Origin: Thermodesulfobacteriota bacterium
GTDB lineage: Bacteria > Desulfobacterota > Syntrophorhabdia > Syntrophorhabdales > JANXAF01
Length of the DNA stretch: 64,000 bases
Assembly: GCA_025062045.1 (NCBI GenBank)
Contig: JANXAF010000001.1
Coordinates: 62,001-126,000 of the forward strand
Reading direction: 5' to 3'
A program made the position numbers and the translations under genes. Below are positions 9,332-17,732 of the stretch, one piece after another; position 1 is the stretch's first letter; each line of letters starts with the position of its first letter. The notes under the pieces were generated by a model. The model was not told where the DNA came from and made no database searches. It saw only the letters and a program-made list of their open reading frames with translations.

Positions 9332-10107
9332 GAAACGTAGCCATGGTTGTGGCTTATGACGGGACCGAATACCACGGTTGGCAGATACAGCCAGGTCTGA
9401 AAACTGTTGAGATGGTGCTTAAAGAAGCCATAGAGAAGGTTGTGGACCATAAAGTAACAATTGTTGCGGCGGCCCGTACTGACGCAGGAGTACACGCTTT
9501 AGGTCAAGTTGTGAATTTCAGGACTCAAACCTCTATCTCGCCCGAAAATATCTTAAAAGGCGTAAACACGTATTTGCCTCACGACATCAGAGTTATTAAC
9601 TGCGTTGACGTGGAGACTAGTTTTAACGCCAGGAGGTCTGCAAAGAGCAAAACCTACATTTACGTCATATCCAACTCGCCAGTTATCTCTCCCTTTTTTT
9701 TCAGGTACAGCTGGCACGTTCCTTACGAACTTGATGTTCCTTTTATGGATAGGCTGTGTGTCCATCTTGTGGGAAGGAAGGATTTTTCGGCGTTTAAAAA
9801 GAAAGACGAAATTTACAAAAAAACAGAGAGGGAGATTTTAAGGGCAAAGGTAAAAAAAAGAGGACAATTCATTTACTTTTTATTCGAGGGAACCGGTTTT
9901 ATGCGCTACATGGTTAGAACTATGGTCGGTACTCTCTTACTTGGGGGCCTCCGAAAGATCACCGAGGATGATTTTATTGGGATAATAGAGTCCAAGGACA
10001 GGGATCGGGCAGGACCCACGGCACCTGCAAAGGGTCTATTTTTAAAAAAAATAACTTATGATAGGTATTCTCTTTGCGGAAAGAATCAGATCTTGACCAA
10101 AGTATAG
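9328..10107 (+). CDS. truA: tRNA pseudouridine(38-40) synthase
   Basis: TruA isomerises uridines 38, 39 and 40 in the anticodon arm of tRNA. The 259-residue protein has the catalytic Asp52 in AARTDAGVHALGQ (the canonical motif is GRTDAGVHA) and the family-typical YDGTEYHGWQ at residues 10-19 and GTGFMRYMVR near the C-terminus. It starts with an ATGA overlap with the lipoprotein gene. Its last 22 nt overlap the convergent DUF362 gene. Confidence 0.96.
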   Translation: MRNVAMVVAYDGTEYHGWQIQPGLKTVEMVLKEAIEKVVDHKVTIVAAARTDAGVHALGQVVNFRTQTSISPENILKGVNTYLPHDIRVINCVDVETSFNARRSAKSKTYIYVISNSPVISPFFFRYSWHVPYELDVPFMDRLCVHLVGRKDFSAFKKKDEIYKKTEREILRAKVKKRGQFIYFLFEGTGFMRYMVRTMVGTLLLGGLRKITEDDFIGIIESKDRDRAGPTAPAKGLFLKKITYDRYSLCGKNQILTKV

Positions 10108-11189
10108 GTCCTATTACCCATTCCAAGCTTCTCAGCGTAAGCGAGCTGAATCTCCCAGTCCACATTTGGGTATAGATCCTTCCATTTGTCTGTCTTTGGC
10201 TCATGGGCTTTTTTTATTGCGGTTTTTGGAAAGGAGACCTCTTCATTCACAAGATCACATGAGGCTTTATCCAGTGCAACAGGATCAGTGGATGCCAAAA
10301 TACCAATATCTCTAACTATGGGAGAATCGCTATTTGGATAACAATCGCATGCCGGACTTACCTGCAAAACAAAGTTCACAAAGAAAATCTTTCCTTTCTT
10401 TTGTGACCAGACCCCATAGGCGTGTTCCACCATCTTTTTCTGGAACACTTCCGGTGGTTCGTTAAAATCTATCTTTATCGCCTTACTTTCGCAAACGATT
10501 ACGCATTCTGCGCACCCTATGCATTTTTTCGAATCGATCTTCGCTTTTTTCTCAACTATCTCTATTGCATCTTCTGGACAGTAGGATACGCAGACTCTAC
10601 ATCCTTTGCACGCCTGTACATCTACGTAGGGAGACACACTCGAATGCTGTACGAGTTTACCTTCCCGTGATGCGCAGCCCATACCCAGATTCTTAAGAGC
10701 ACCTCCAAAGCCTGTGAGTTCGTGTCCTTTGAAATGGGTGACAACAAAAAGGCCATCGGCTTCGCAGATTCCGTAAGCTATGCTCACCTCTTTTAGGATC
10801 TCACCATTTATGATTATCTTTTTTCCGCTTCTTCCTTTTAGCCCATCTGCGATGATTATTGGGCAACCCGTCGACGAGTAATCGAAACCGTTGTAAATCG
10901 CTGTAAGAACGTGGGATACCGCATCGCTTCTCGATCCCTTATAAAGGGTATTCGTATCAGTGAGAAAAGGTTTCACTTTGTATTCCAGAAGCTTTTCAAT
11001 GATAGGTCTTAAAAGGAGTGGCCTTATAAAGGCTGTGTTTCCTCTTTCGCCGAAATGCACTTTTATCCCGATGAGTTCTCCAGGCCTAAATGCTTTTTTC
11101 ACGTTCAGTCTCTCCACCATATTACCGATCTTATCGAGAAGACTCCTTTTGGGCTCCGTCCTTAGATCAGTAAAGAATACTTTGGACAT
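10086..11189 (-). CDS. DUF362-family protein with two 4Fe-4S clusters
   Basis: A 367-residue protein with a DUF362 domain (residues about 1-185, with VTHFKGHELTGFGGALKNLGMG) followed by a 2x4Fe-4S ferredoxin module: CKGCRVCVSYCP and CIGCAECVIVCE. The function of DUF362 is not settled; the module suggests electron transfer, and such proteins are common in anaerobes. The ATG at 11189 is preceded in frame by a GTG. It is divergent from the acyl-CoA dehydrogenase, and its 3' end overlaps truA by 22 nt in the convergent direction. Confidence 0.88.
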   Translation of the reverse strand: MSKVFFTDLRTEPKRSLLDKIGNMVERLNVKKAFRPGELIGIKVHFGERGNTAFIRPLLLRPIIEKLLEYKVKPFLTDTNTLYKGSRSDAVSHVLTAIYNGFDYSSTGCPIIIADGLKGRSGKKIIINGEILKEVSIAYGICEADGLFVVTHFKGHELTGFGGALKNLGMGCASREGKLVQHSSVSPYVDVQACKGCRVCVSYCPEDAIEIVEKKAKIDSKKCIGCAECVIVCESKAIKIDFNEPPEVFQKKMVEHAYGVWSQKKGKIFFVNFVLQVSPACDCYPNSDSPIVRDIGILASTDPVALDKASCDLVNEEVSFPKTAIKKAHEPKTDKWKDLYPNVDWEIQLAYAEKLGMGNRTYTLVKI

Positions 11190-11271
11190 CACTTAGGCCT
11201 TTGAGTTTAATTTGATGCAAAATTATGTTAAATGATTCTCTGTTTGTCAACACCAAAGGAGGAAAGTGCGT

Positions 11272-12453
11272 ATGATCGATTTTTCGGAAAAACACATTAT
11301 AATACGCCAAATAGCAGAAAAAGTAGCAAAAGAAAAGATCCTTCCAAGGGCTAAAGAAATAGATGAGACCGGTGCTTTCCCATGGGATATTGTGGAGGTT
11401 TACAAAAAACAAGGCTTTTTGAATCTTATGCTTCCAGAGAAGTTCGGCGGTCTAGACGGAGACATAACATCACTTTGCCTTGTTATCGAAGAGCTTGCCA
11501 AGGTTTCGGGTGCTTGCTCTTTGATACTTCTCGCTCACTGTGTGGGGCTCATGCCTGTGATGATAGCAGCCAATGAGGAACAGAAGGAGTATCTTTACAG
11601 TAAGATATCCCATCCGGAGGAAACCCATCTTTTCGCCTTTTGTCTCACTGAGGCTGAAGCCGGATCCGACGCGTCCCATATAAGGACAAGAGTTACAAAG
11701 GAGGGAAACTATTACTATCTCAACGGAAAGAAGACAATGATAACAAACGGTGCCGTAGCCTCAGTGTACACCGTATTTGCAACCTCCAATCCACAACTCC
11801 GAACAAAAGGAATTTCAGCTTTCTTTGTGGAGAGGGACTATCCAGGAGTCATCATAGGAAAAAGTGAAAAAAAGATGGGAATGAACGGATCCGACATTAC
11901 GGAAATAATATTCGACAATGTGAGGCTTTCTAAAGATAACCTTCTTGGAAAAGAGGGAGGGGGCTGGGATATAGCGATGTCGACCCTTAATTTATCCAGA
12001 CCTGCCGTTGGAGCCCAGGCTGTAGGAATAGCTCAAGGGGCTTTGGATTTTGCCGCGGAATACGCTTGGAAGAGAGTTCAGTTTGGTCAAAAGCTCGCTG
12101 ATTTTCAGGGTATACAATTTATGATAGCTGATATGGCAACTCAGGTTGAGGCCGCAAGGGCTCTCGTTTACGATGCAGCCCAGCTTCTAGATATGAAGGT
12201 TTATGAAAGGGACAAGATGAGTGCCATAGGTGTGGATAAACTTTCTGCTATGGCTAAGATGTATTCCGCAGATGTGGCCATGAAGGTAACGACTGATGCT
12301 GTCCAGATTTTAGGAGGTTACGGTTACACAAAGGAGTATCCTGTGGAAAGGATGATGAGGGACGCAAAAGCAACCCAGATCTATGAAGGAACGAACCAGA
12401 TCCAAAGAATAGTGATAGCAAGAGATATCTTTAGGAAATTTATCCGGACTTAA
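11272..12453 (+). CDS. acyl-CoA dehydrogenase
   Basis: A 393-residue FAD flavoenzyme catalysing alpha,beta-dehydrogenation of an acyl-CoA. Visible family motifs are FCLTEAEAGSDASHIRT (FAD/substrate loop), RVQFGQKLADFQ, the ETF-interacting region QILGGYGYTKEYPVERMMRDAK and the catalytic Glu in YEGTNQIQR, as in short/medium-chain and butyryl-CoA dehydrogenases. I use the ATG at 11272, 9 nt after a perfect AGGAGG (11257-11262), rather than the GTG at 11266. No ETF genes, ligase or hydratase are nearby, so the substrate is open. The gene stands alone between a divergent DUF362 gene and the convergent CCA enzyme (14-nt overlap). Confidence 0.95.
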   Translation: MIDFSEKHIIIRQIAEKVAKEKILPRAKEIDETGAFPWDIVEVYKKQGFLNLMLPEKFGGLDGDITSLCLVIEELAKVSGACSLILLAHCVGLMPVMIAANEEQKEYLYSKISHPEETHLFAFCLTEAEAGSDASHIRTRVTKEGNYYYLNGKKTMITNGAVASVYTVFATSNPQLRTKGISAFFVERDYPGVIIGKSEKKMGMNGSDITEIIFDNVRLSKDNLLGKEGGGWDIAMSTLNLSRPAVGAQAVGIAQGALDFAAEYAWKRVQFGQKLADFQGIQFMIADMATQVEAARALVYDAAQLLDMKVYERDKMSAIGVDKLSAMAKMYSADVAMKVTTDAVQILGGYGYTKEYPVERMMRDAKATQIYEGTNQIQRIVIARDIFRKFIRT

Positions 12454-13816
12454 GCTTTATGAGGCATTTTTTTGCGTATTCGAGAGCTTCATCCCGGCTT
12501 TTTATTTCCATTGAAATTTGTTTTTCTCTTATTTCCTTTAAAACCTTTCCAAGGTATGGTCCCTCTTCGTAACCTAAAGATAAAAGGTCATAACCATCGA
12601 CGAGCTTCGGAGGGGGTTCTTTTTTGAGTTCCCTATAGTTCTCCATGATAAGTTTTGCGTACGCCATTATCCTTCGTGTTGTTTCGTTCCGCCTTCCCTC
12701 CGTCGTCCCAAACATGTCACAGAGGGTTAAAAGGACCAAAGAAGGCGTGAGATCCCCCATCCTCAGAATCAGTCTCCGCGTAGCCTTATCTGTGGGTGAT
12801 TCCTTGCTAAGGAGGAATATCCACATGTGACTTTTGACCAAAGTTAGGATAGTTTTAATCTCTGAATTACTGAATCTTAGCCTTTCCATAATCTTTCTTG
12901 CCATCTCCTGTGAGATTTTTTCGTGGCCAAAGAAATGGACAATCCCTTTTTTTTCGTCAAGACTGAACGTTACCGGCTTTCCTAAATCATGGAAAAGCAG
13001 AGCGTAGGCAACATTTAACATCTCCGTCTCGTCAAGGCCCGTTATCCTTTTCAAAGGTTTTAAAAACTTGAGACCATAGAGAGTGTGGTTGAGCACTTTC
13101 AGTCTAAGGTTGTACTGTTTATCGAAGTCTCTTAATGGGATGAACTCCGGAAAAATATCGAATAAAAGTCCTGTCTCTTCCATAAGTTTTAGGCCTTCAT
13201 ATGCCATATCCGATCTTAATATTAAATCGAGCTCGTATTTTATCCTTTCCCCCGCCACATGTCTTATCATTTTTCTGTTTCTTGATATCATCTCCCTCGA
13301 GAGAGAATTTATCGAAAAGCCTTTCAAAGTCGCATAATGCCGTATCCCTTTCAGCATCCGTAGGGGATCTGAAATTAATGCGACTTCATCACTAAACCTT
13401 ATAATTTTTGAGATAAGATCTTCGAATCCTCCCAAAGGATCGAGAAGAATTTCATCGAATACATCATAACCCATGGCGTTTATCGTGAGATCCCTTCTTT
13501 TTAAATCGTCTTCTATGTCTTTGTCCGCAATTGTGATATCAATTGTGTAATCAGTACATATCCTATGTATGTGCAGAGGTTTCTTTCCAAGAACGATGGC
13601 TTTTCTTTCAAAGATCTCTTCAACCTTCTCCAAATCCTCAGCGTCCGTAAGCACAAGATCGAAATCGTTCGGGATCTTTCCCAAAGCCAAATCTCTCACA
13701 GCTCCTCCAACGAGGTAGACTTTGCCTTTTAAGGTTCTGGATTTGAGTCTGTCAATTATGGCCAGATTTTTAAGCCTTAGGATTAATCCGTTCCGAGACT
13801 TACATCTTTTCAACAA
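12440..13816 (-). CDS. CCA tRNA nucleotidyltransferase / poly(A) polymerase family with HD domain
   Basis: A class II nucleotidyltransferase of 458 residues. The N-terminal head has VYLVGGAVRDLALGKIPNDF followed by D-L-V (metal-binding D-x-D) and RRDLTINAMGYDV, the signatures of CCA-adding/poly(A) polymerases. The C-terminal half has an HD phosphohydrolase-type domain (LLFHDLGKPVTF). The likely role is adding or repairing the 3' CCA of tRNA. The start is TTG at 13816, overlapping the stop of the upstream PhoU-like gene by 17 nt with no strong SD, so it may be off by several codons. The 3' end overlaps the acyl-CoA dehydrogenase by 14 nt. Confidence 0.88.
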   Translation of the reverse strand: MLKRCKSRNGLILRLKNLAIIDRLKSRTLKGKVYLVGGAVRDLALGKIPNDFDLVLTDAEDLEKVEEIFERKAIVLGKKPLHIHRICTDYTIDITIADKDIEDDLKRRDLTINAMGYDVFDEILLDPLGGFEDLISKIIRFSDEVALISDPLRMLKGIRHYATLKGFSINSLSREMISRNRKMIRHVAGERIKYELDLILRSDMAYEGLKLMEETGLLFDIFPEFIPLRDFDKQYNLRLKVLNHTLYGLKFLKPLKRITGLDETEMLNVAYALLFHDLGKPVTFSLDEKKGIVHFFGHEKISQEMARKIMERLRFSNSEIKTILTLVKSHMWIFLLSKESPTDKATRRLILRMGDLTPSLVLLTLCDMFGTTEGRRNETTRRIMAYAKLIMENYRELKKEPPPKLVDGYDLLSLGYEEGPYLGKVLKEIREKQISMEIKSRDEALEYAKKCLIKLKSG

Positions 13817-14384
13817 AATTTCTCATTTCCCTTGAGACTTTCCTTATGGAATCGGTCATCTCTAAAAAAAGGTACGACGCCTTTGGCATGCAGATACCCG
13901 TAATGAGACGCCTCTGATGGGTCGTGTCAAACTCGTGGGCCATCTCTATAATCTTTTGGGTTTTCTCCGACAGAATCCTTTTTAGGTCCGGGTTCCGAGT
14001 GATGAGAAAGTCTTTGAGATCCCTTAAAGCTTCCTCCACCTCCCCCACCAGCTCCTCAATTTCGCCTTTTGCCCTTTCGCTGAAGATCACATCTCCTTCG
14101 ACCTTAGAAATCATCTTTTTCGTTAAATTCTCAATCCCTGAAGCTATAAGCTGAGCCGTAATTAGAAGATCGATTGCCTTCTTTTCTACTTCGTTCTTTT
14201 CTTTTTTCTTTACGATCTCCTCGAAGAACGGCAGGCTCGATTTTATCGTATCCCCGAACGCCCTAGCCTGCTCTTTAAGAACGGTCGAGCTTTCTTTCCT
14301 AAAACCTTCTTTTATGTTTCTCAAAATTGGTAATGCCTTCTCAAACATATCGTAAAAAACTCTAATTACCTCTTTTTCTTCCAT
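13800..14384 (-). CDS. PhoU-like helical protein
   Basis: A 194-residue, almost entirely helical, charged protein with no signal or membrane segment. The C-terminal segment HQRRLITGICMPKASYLFLE resembles the PhoU-like regulatory domain found in PhoU and at the C-terminus of Na/Pi cotransporters, so a PhoU-like three-helix-bundle fold is the best guess. No phosphate transporter is adjacent. The ATG at 14384 has a good SD (AAAGGAG); the in-frame GTG at 14390 overlaps that SD and is rejected. It lies between the EF-Tu-domain-like gene and the CCA enzyme, probably in one transcript. Confidence 0.65.
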   Translation of the reverse strand: MEEKEVIRVFYDMFEKALPILRNIKEGFRKESSTVLKEQARAFGDTIKSSLPFFEEIVKKKEKNEVEKKAIDLLITAQLIASGIENLTKKMISKVEGDVIFSERAKGEIEELVGEVEEALRDLKDFLITRNPDLKRILSEKTQKIIEMAHEFDTTHQRRLITGICMPKASYLFLEMTDSIRKVSREMRNFVEKM

Positions 14385-14394
14385 GGCCACTCCT

Positions 14395-14652
14395 TTATTC
14401 TTTCAAAAGATATACGGTATCACCCTCTCTCACCTTCTCTTTTACTTTTATGCCGACATTTTCTCCTTTTACCGCTTTATCTACTGGAGTATGCTCAATC
14501 TGCATCGATTCGATCTTCTGCTCGAAGTCTGTTGTGTGACCTTTTATCCTGATCGTATCCCCTATCTTCAGCTCTCCCTCTACTATCCTTATTGCCGCAA
14601 CCCCTATCTTTGAGAAGAACTTTTCAACCTTTCCCACTGCTATTTCCTCCAT
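14395..14652 (-). CDS. translation elongation factor-like (EF-Tu domain 2-like) small protein
   Basis: An 85-residue protein consisting of a single beta-barrel like domain 2 of EF-Tu/IF2 GTPases, without a GTPase domain. The diagnostic pattern is GVAAIRIVEGELKIGDTIRI and then VKGENVGIKVKEKVREGDTVY. Stand-alone proteins of this type occur in archaea and some anaerobic bacteria as 'translation elongation factor-like protein'; their role is unknown. It is the first gene of a run with the PhoU-like protein (10-nt gap) and the CCA enzyme. Confidence 0.75.
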   Translation of the reverse strand: MEEIAVGKVEKFFSKIGVAAIRIVEGELKIGDTIRIKGHTTDFEQKIESMQIEHTPVDKAVKGENVGIKVKEKVREGDTVYLLKE

Positions 14653-14727
14653 TTTGAAACCCCCTTTTCTTTTTTATAGTCTTAGTTTATAGAGAATAGC
14701 ACGAGGCTTCGCATTTTTGAAACACTT

Positions 14728-15768
14728 TTACGATTCTAACTTTCGCTTACGAGGTCTCCATTTTCTAAAGTCCTTTATCATCTCTCTCATCTTTTCGTAT
14801 CTAAAAAGGCGACTGTACTCGATAAGTCCTGCAAGGGCTCTAGATTTCGTTTTAATTCCGGTCTCTTCAAGTATAGATACCGCATTGAGACCACCAACCA
14901 CAATGGCCCCTACCCTTCCCTCATAGACAGGAATTTCCAAAAGACTGTGTCCCGGTAAACCCATCTCCAAAAGACCGCCCAAACCTATCTTGCGCATTTT
15001 TTCTGAGATCCGGAGTACCTCTTCTCTGCTCCCCACTGGGAACTCCCTAAAACTCGCACCTATTTTTCCATTTCCGTAACGGATAGCACCTAGATAGTCT
15101 GTCATTCCGCTTTTTACGAAGATCTCTAGTGGATCGACGCTTGTACCGTCGTACATAATGATCTCCACAAATCGGTACGGTCTGCCATTTCTCAATTCTA
15201 AAAGACCGCCGAACCGTGAGACTGTAGGTATTCCGTGTTTTAGTAAAACCCCGTTTAACGTTATTGAGCAGACAGTGGCAACTCCTATCTTACCCTCGGG
15301 CACAAAAATATGATTCAATCTCTCACCAGGCGGTAGAAAGGTAACAAGTTCTCCCATTGTATAGCCTTTTTCGAACACCTTCTCTATGAGAGGAATCTTT
15401 TTTTCGAATCTCTCAGGCTCCACTATAGTCAAATTAACAACCACTTTTCCCTTAAGTGTATTGATATCGAAGTCCATCGCGTAAGCCATCTGGTCGATTT
15501 TCGATGAGAGAAACCCAACTTTTTCTATAACCCTTGAAGATTCGATCTCTTCCATCCCCTTCTCGGTTATGGTGTATCCTCTCTTTTTTTCGAGTTTTGC
15601 GAGCCCTTCTTCCTCCATTTTTTTAAGATAAAACCTCACCGTTCTCTCACTCATCCTATACCCAGCGTGTAGAAGAGACTCCGAGATCTTCCTGCTACTT
15701 ACCGGCCTATTTAAGCCTTTCAAAAATTCAAGGATAAGAAGTTCTTTCCGTTTCGCTTCTTCCTTCAT
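14728..15768 (-). CDS. nrpR: NrpR-like transcriptional regulator (winged helix + DUF128)
   Basis: A 346-residue regulator: residues about 1-70 form a winged-helix domain (SERTVRFYLKKMEEEGLAKL) and the rest is one DUF128/NrpR regulatory domain (for example LPPGERLNHIFVPEGKIGVATV, and VPVYEG/IPVYEGRVGAIVVGGLN at the end). In methanogens NrpR represses nitrogen-assimilation genes and is released by 2-oxoglutarate. Here it is divergent from a glutamate-synthase-like gene, which fits a nitrogen role. I start at ATG 15768 with SD GGGAGGAG; the GTG at 15786 is upstream of that SD. Its own promoter start falls in a perfect dyad, which suggests autorepression. Confidence 0.88.
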   Translation of the reverse strand: MKEEAKRKELLILEFLKGLNRPVSSRKISESLLHAGYRMSERTVRFYLKKMEEEGLAKLEKKRGYTITEKGMEEIESSRVIEKVGFLSSKIDQMAYAMDFDINTLKGKVVVNLTIVEPERFEKKIPLIEKVFEKGYTMGELVTFLPPGERLNHIFVPEGKIGVATVCSITLNGVLLKHGIPTVSRFGGLLELRNGRPYRFVEIIMYDGTSVDPLEIFVKSGMTDYLGAIRYGNGKIGASFREFPVGSREEVLRISEKMRKIGLGGLLEMGLPGHSLLEIPVYEGRVGAIVVGGLNAVSILEETGIKTKSRALAGLIEYSRLFRYEKMREMIKDFRKWRPRKRKLES

Positions 15769-15795
15769 TGCTCCTCCCTCTGGCACGGAGTTATT

Positions 15796-15811
15796 TTGGC
15801 AAAAATGCCAA
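15796..15811. promoter_or_regulatory. candidate NrpR operator at the nrpR transcription start
   Basis: A perfect inverted repeat TTGGCA-AAAA-TGCCAA. The predicted nrpR start (about 15810) lies inside it, the position of a classical repressor site. That NrpR binds it is inference. Confidence 0.55.
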
Positions 15812-15816
15812 GTTTC

Positions 15817-15845
15817 ATTCTACCCTTTCAACCGCTTTTTGGCAA
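15817..15845 (-). promoter_or_regulatory. nrpR promoter
   Basis: Minus strand TTGCCA (15845-15840), 17-nt spacer, TAGAAT (15822-15817). The -35 overlaps a further TTGGCA half-site (15839-15844). Confidence 0.5.
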
Positions 15846-15882
15846 ATGATTTCGACTCTGATCGAGATTTTCTTTAAGTTTC

Positions 15883-15911
15883 TTGACTTCCGTTCCTTTT
15901 CGTGTTAACTT
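15883..15911 (+). promoter_or_regulatory. possible promoter of the glutamate-synthase-like gene
   Basis: TTGACT (15883-15888), 17-nt spacer, TAACTT (15906-15911). The -10 is weak. The predicted start near 15918 leaves a 65-nt leader containing a second dyad and a strong SD (AGGAGG, 15974-15979). Confidence 0.35.
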
Positions 15912-15932
15912 TCGAACGGTTTAATTTATGAA

Positions 15933-15951
15933 TTGGCAATTTATTGCCCAA
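15933..15951. promoter_or_regulatory. second TTGGCA dyad, upstream of the glutamate-synthase-like gene
   Basis: TTGGCAA (15933-15939) faces TTGCCCAA (15944-15951), an inverted repeat with one extra base, resembling the dyad at the nrpR start. It lies about 15-33 nt downstream of the predicted start, where a repressor could block transcription. GG-GC spacing (9 nt instead of 10) argues against a sigma54 promoter. Confidence 0.45.
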
Positions 15952-15984
15952 TACCACTTTCAAAAATGCTAATAGGAGGTAAAC

Positions 15985-17640
15985 ATGATAGAGTGGCCAA
16001 AATCGAATGACGTTTTGGGTACCGTAAACAGGGGGAATCCTGCTGAATCTGGACTATGCACGTTATGCAGAGCAGACTGCAGAGGAAGATGCGAAACTTG
16101 GCTTTCAAGTTTGAAGGGCAGAAAGATGCTCTATCCTAGGGATTTCGGAATGATTACTGCTGGAAGCAGTAATACCTGCCACATAGGGGTCTCTTATAAC
16201 TCTTTGAGAATACTTGGTTACAACTACGGTGCAAAAGGTCTTCCAAAGGGTCTCACTTCTTCCCCTGACGATTGTATCTTTCCTAATGTGGACATTCAAA
16301 CTGAATTTGGAAGCGACATAAAGACAAAATGCCGGATACCGATAATGACCGGAGCCTTAGGTTCAACTTTTATAGCTCAGAAGTACTGGGAACCCCTCGC
16401 AATAGGCGCGGCTCTTTGCGGATTTCCAATAGTTGTCGGAGAAAACGTGGTTGGTGTAGATAGGCAGGCTGTAATAAGAAACGGAAGGGTTGAGAAGGCC
16501 CCAGAGCTAGAAAGAAGAATAGATACTTACCTTAGGTACTTTGATGGGTATGGAGGAATCTTTGTCCAACTTAACGTGGAAGACACAAGAAACGGAGTGG
16601 CGGAATATGTAATAGAGAAGTATGGGGACAAAGTGATAATAGAGCTCAAATGGGGACAGGGCGCAAAAAGCATAGGTGGTGAGATCCAGGTAGAAAGTAT
16701 AGAATATGCGATTTTCTTGAAAGAGAGGGGATATGTGATCGACCCAGATCCCACAAAACCGGAGGTCCAAAAGGCTTTCGAGTCAGGCGCCATTAAGAGC
16801 TTCGCAAGACATAGTAGGCTTGGGTATACCGATCTTTCAACGGTGGAGGAAGTTTATGAAGCGTTCATGAAATTTGTGAGCTATCTAAGAAGCATAGGCT
16901 ACAAAAGAATATCACTTAAAACCGGCGCTTACGGAATGGAAGGTCTCGCGATGGCCATAAGGTTCGCATCGGATGCCAAGCTCGACCTTTTGACCATAGA
17001 TGGATCTGGCGGCGGAACTGGAATGAGTCCGTGGAATATGATGGAGACATGGGGTGTACCTTCTATTCTTCTGCACGCAAAGGCATACGAGTACGCTGAA
17101 ATCCTTGCGAAGAAAGGCCAAAAAGTGGTCGATATGGCATTCGCAGGAGGCTTTGCACGGGAGGATCACATATTTAAGGCTTTGGCTCTTGGTGCTCCAT
17201 ATGTAAAGGTAATCTGCATGGGAAGGGCTTTAATGATACCAGCTTTTGTTGGTTCAAACATAGAAGGCGTCCTTAGACCTGAAAGGAAAAGTCAAGTAAA
17301 TGGCAACTGGGACGAACTTCCTCCTTCTGTCAGAGAGCTAGGCACAAAGCCAGAAGAAATTTTTGCTGGCTACTTCGAGGTTCAGAAAAAAGTTGGAGCA
17401 AATGAGATGAAGAACATTCCTTTTGGAGCTATTGCCGTATGGACGCTCGTTGATAAACTCTCGGCTGGGCTCCAGCAGCTTATGGCAGGTGCAAGAAAGT
17501 TCACGCTTTCCGAAATCTCGAGAGAGGACATAGCTTCAGCCAATAGGGAAACAGAAAGAGAAACGAAGATACCCTTTATAACCGATATTCAGGACGAGAG
17601 GGCAAAAGAGATACTGGTGTCCGGGCTTAGGGCTTCCTAA
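15985..17640 (+). CDS. FMN-binding glutamate-synthase-like protein
   Basis: A 551-residue protein with the FMN-binding synthase domain of glutamate synthase (GltB); the hallmark glycine loop is LLTIDGSGGGTGMSPWNMME, preceded by SLKTGAYGMEGLAM. The expected role is the 2-oxoglutarate to glutamate half-reaction. Unusually, the 3Fe-4S cysteine cluster that normally follows (CxxxxxCxxxxC type) is missing: that region reads ICMGRALMIPAFVGSNIEG. Instead an N-terminal cysteine set (CTLCRADCRGRC, residues about 24-35) may bind another metal or cluster. There is no amidotransferase domain and no separate GltD gene nearby. The ATG at 15985 has a perfect SD, and a strong terminator follows. Confidence 0.85.
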   Translation: MIEWPKSNDVLGTVNRGNPAESGLCTLCRADCRGRCETWLSSLKGRKMLYPRDFGMITAGSSNTCHIGVSYNSLRILGYNYGAKGLPKGLTSSPDDCIFPNVDIQTEFGSDIKTKCRIPIMTGALGSTFIAQKYWEPLAIGAALCGFPIVVGENVVGVDRQAVIRNGRVEKAPELERRIDTYLRYFDGYGGIFVQLNVEDTRNGVAEYVIEKYGDKVIIELKWGQGAKSIGGEIQVESIEYAIFLKERGYVIDPDPTKPEVQKAFESGAIKSFARHSRLGYTDLSTVEEVYEAFMKFVSYLRSIGYKRISLKTGAYGMEGLAMAIRFASDAKLDLLTIDGSGGGTGMSPWNMMETWGVPSILLHAKAYEYAEILAKKGQKVVDMAFAGGFAREDHIFKALALGAPYVKVICMGRALMIPAFVGSNIEGVLRPERKSQVNGNWDELPPSVRELGTKPEEIFAGYFEVQKKVGANEMKNIPFGAIAVWTLVDKLSAGLQQLMAGARKFTLSEISREDIASANRETERETKIPFITDIQDERAKEILVSGLRAS

Positions 17641-17651
17641 GAAACTCATTT

Positions 17652-17681
17652 GGGGAAGACAAAAAGTCTTCCCCTCTTCTT
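17652..17681 (+). terminator. Rho-independent terminator after the glutamate-synthase-like gene
   Basis: A 9-bp perfect stem GGGGAAGAC (17652-17660) / GTCTTCCCC (17666-17674) with an AAAAA loop, followed by TCTTCTT. Confidence 0.85.
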
Positions 17682-17709
17682 GTCACATAAAGTGCTCTAA
17701 TGTTATACT
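17680..17709 (+). promoter_or_regulatory. promoter of carAB-mnmG
   Basis: TTGTCA (17680-17685), 18-nt spacer, TATACT (17704-17709). The predicted start near 17716 is downstream of the GTG at 17712, which makes the ATG at 17733 the likely carA start. Confidence 0.6.
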
Positions 17710-17732
17710 AAGTGCCGATTGCCAATAGACCT

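Noticed and set aside
15933-15951. sigma54 promoter (TGGCA...TTGC) before the glutamate-synthase-like gene
   Set aside because: The distance between GG and GC is 9 nt, not the required 10, and the sequence is better described as a dyad.
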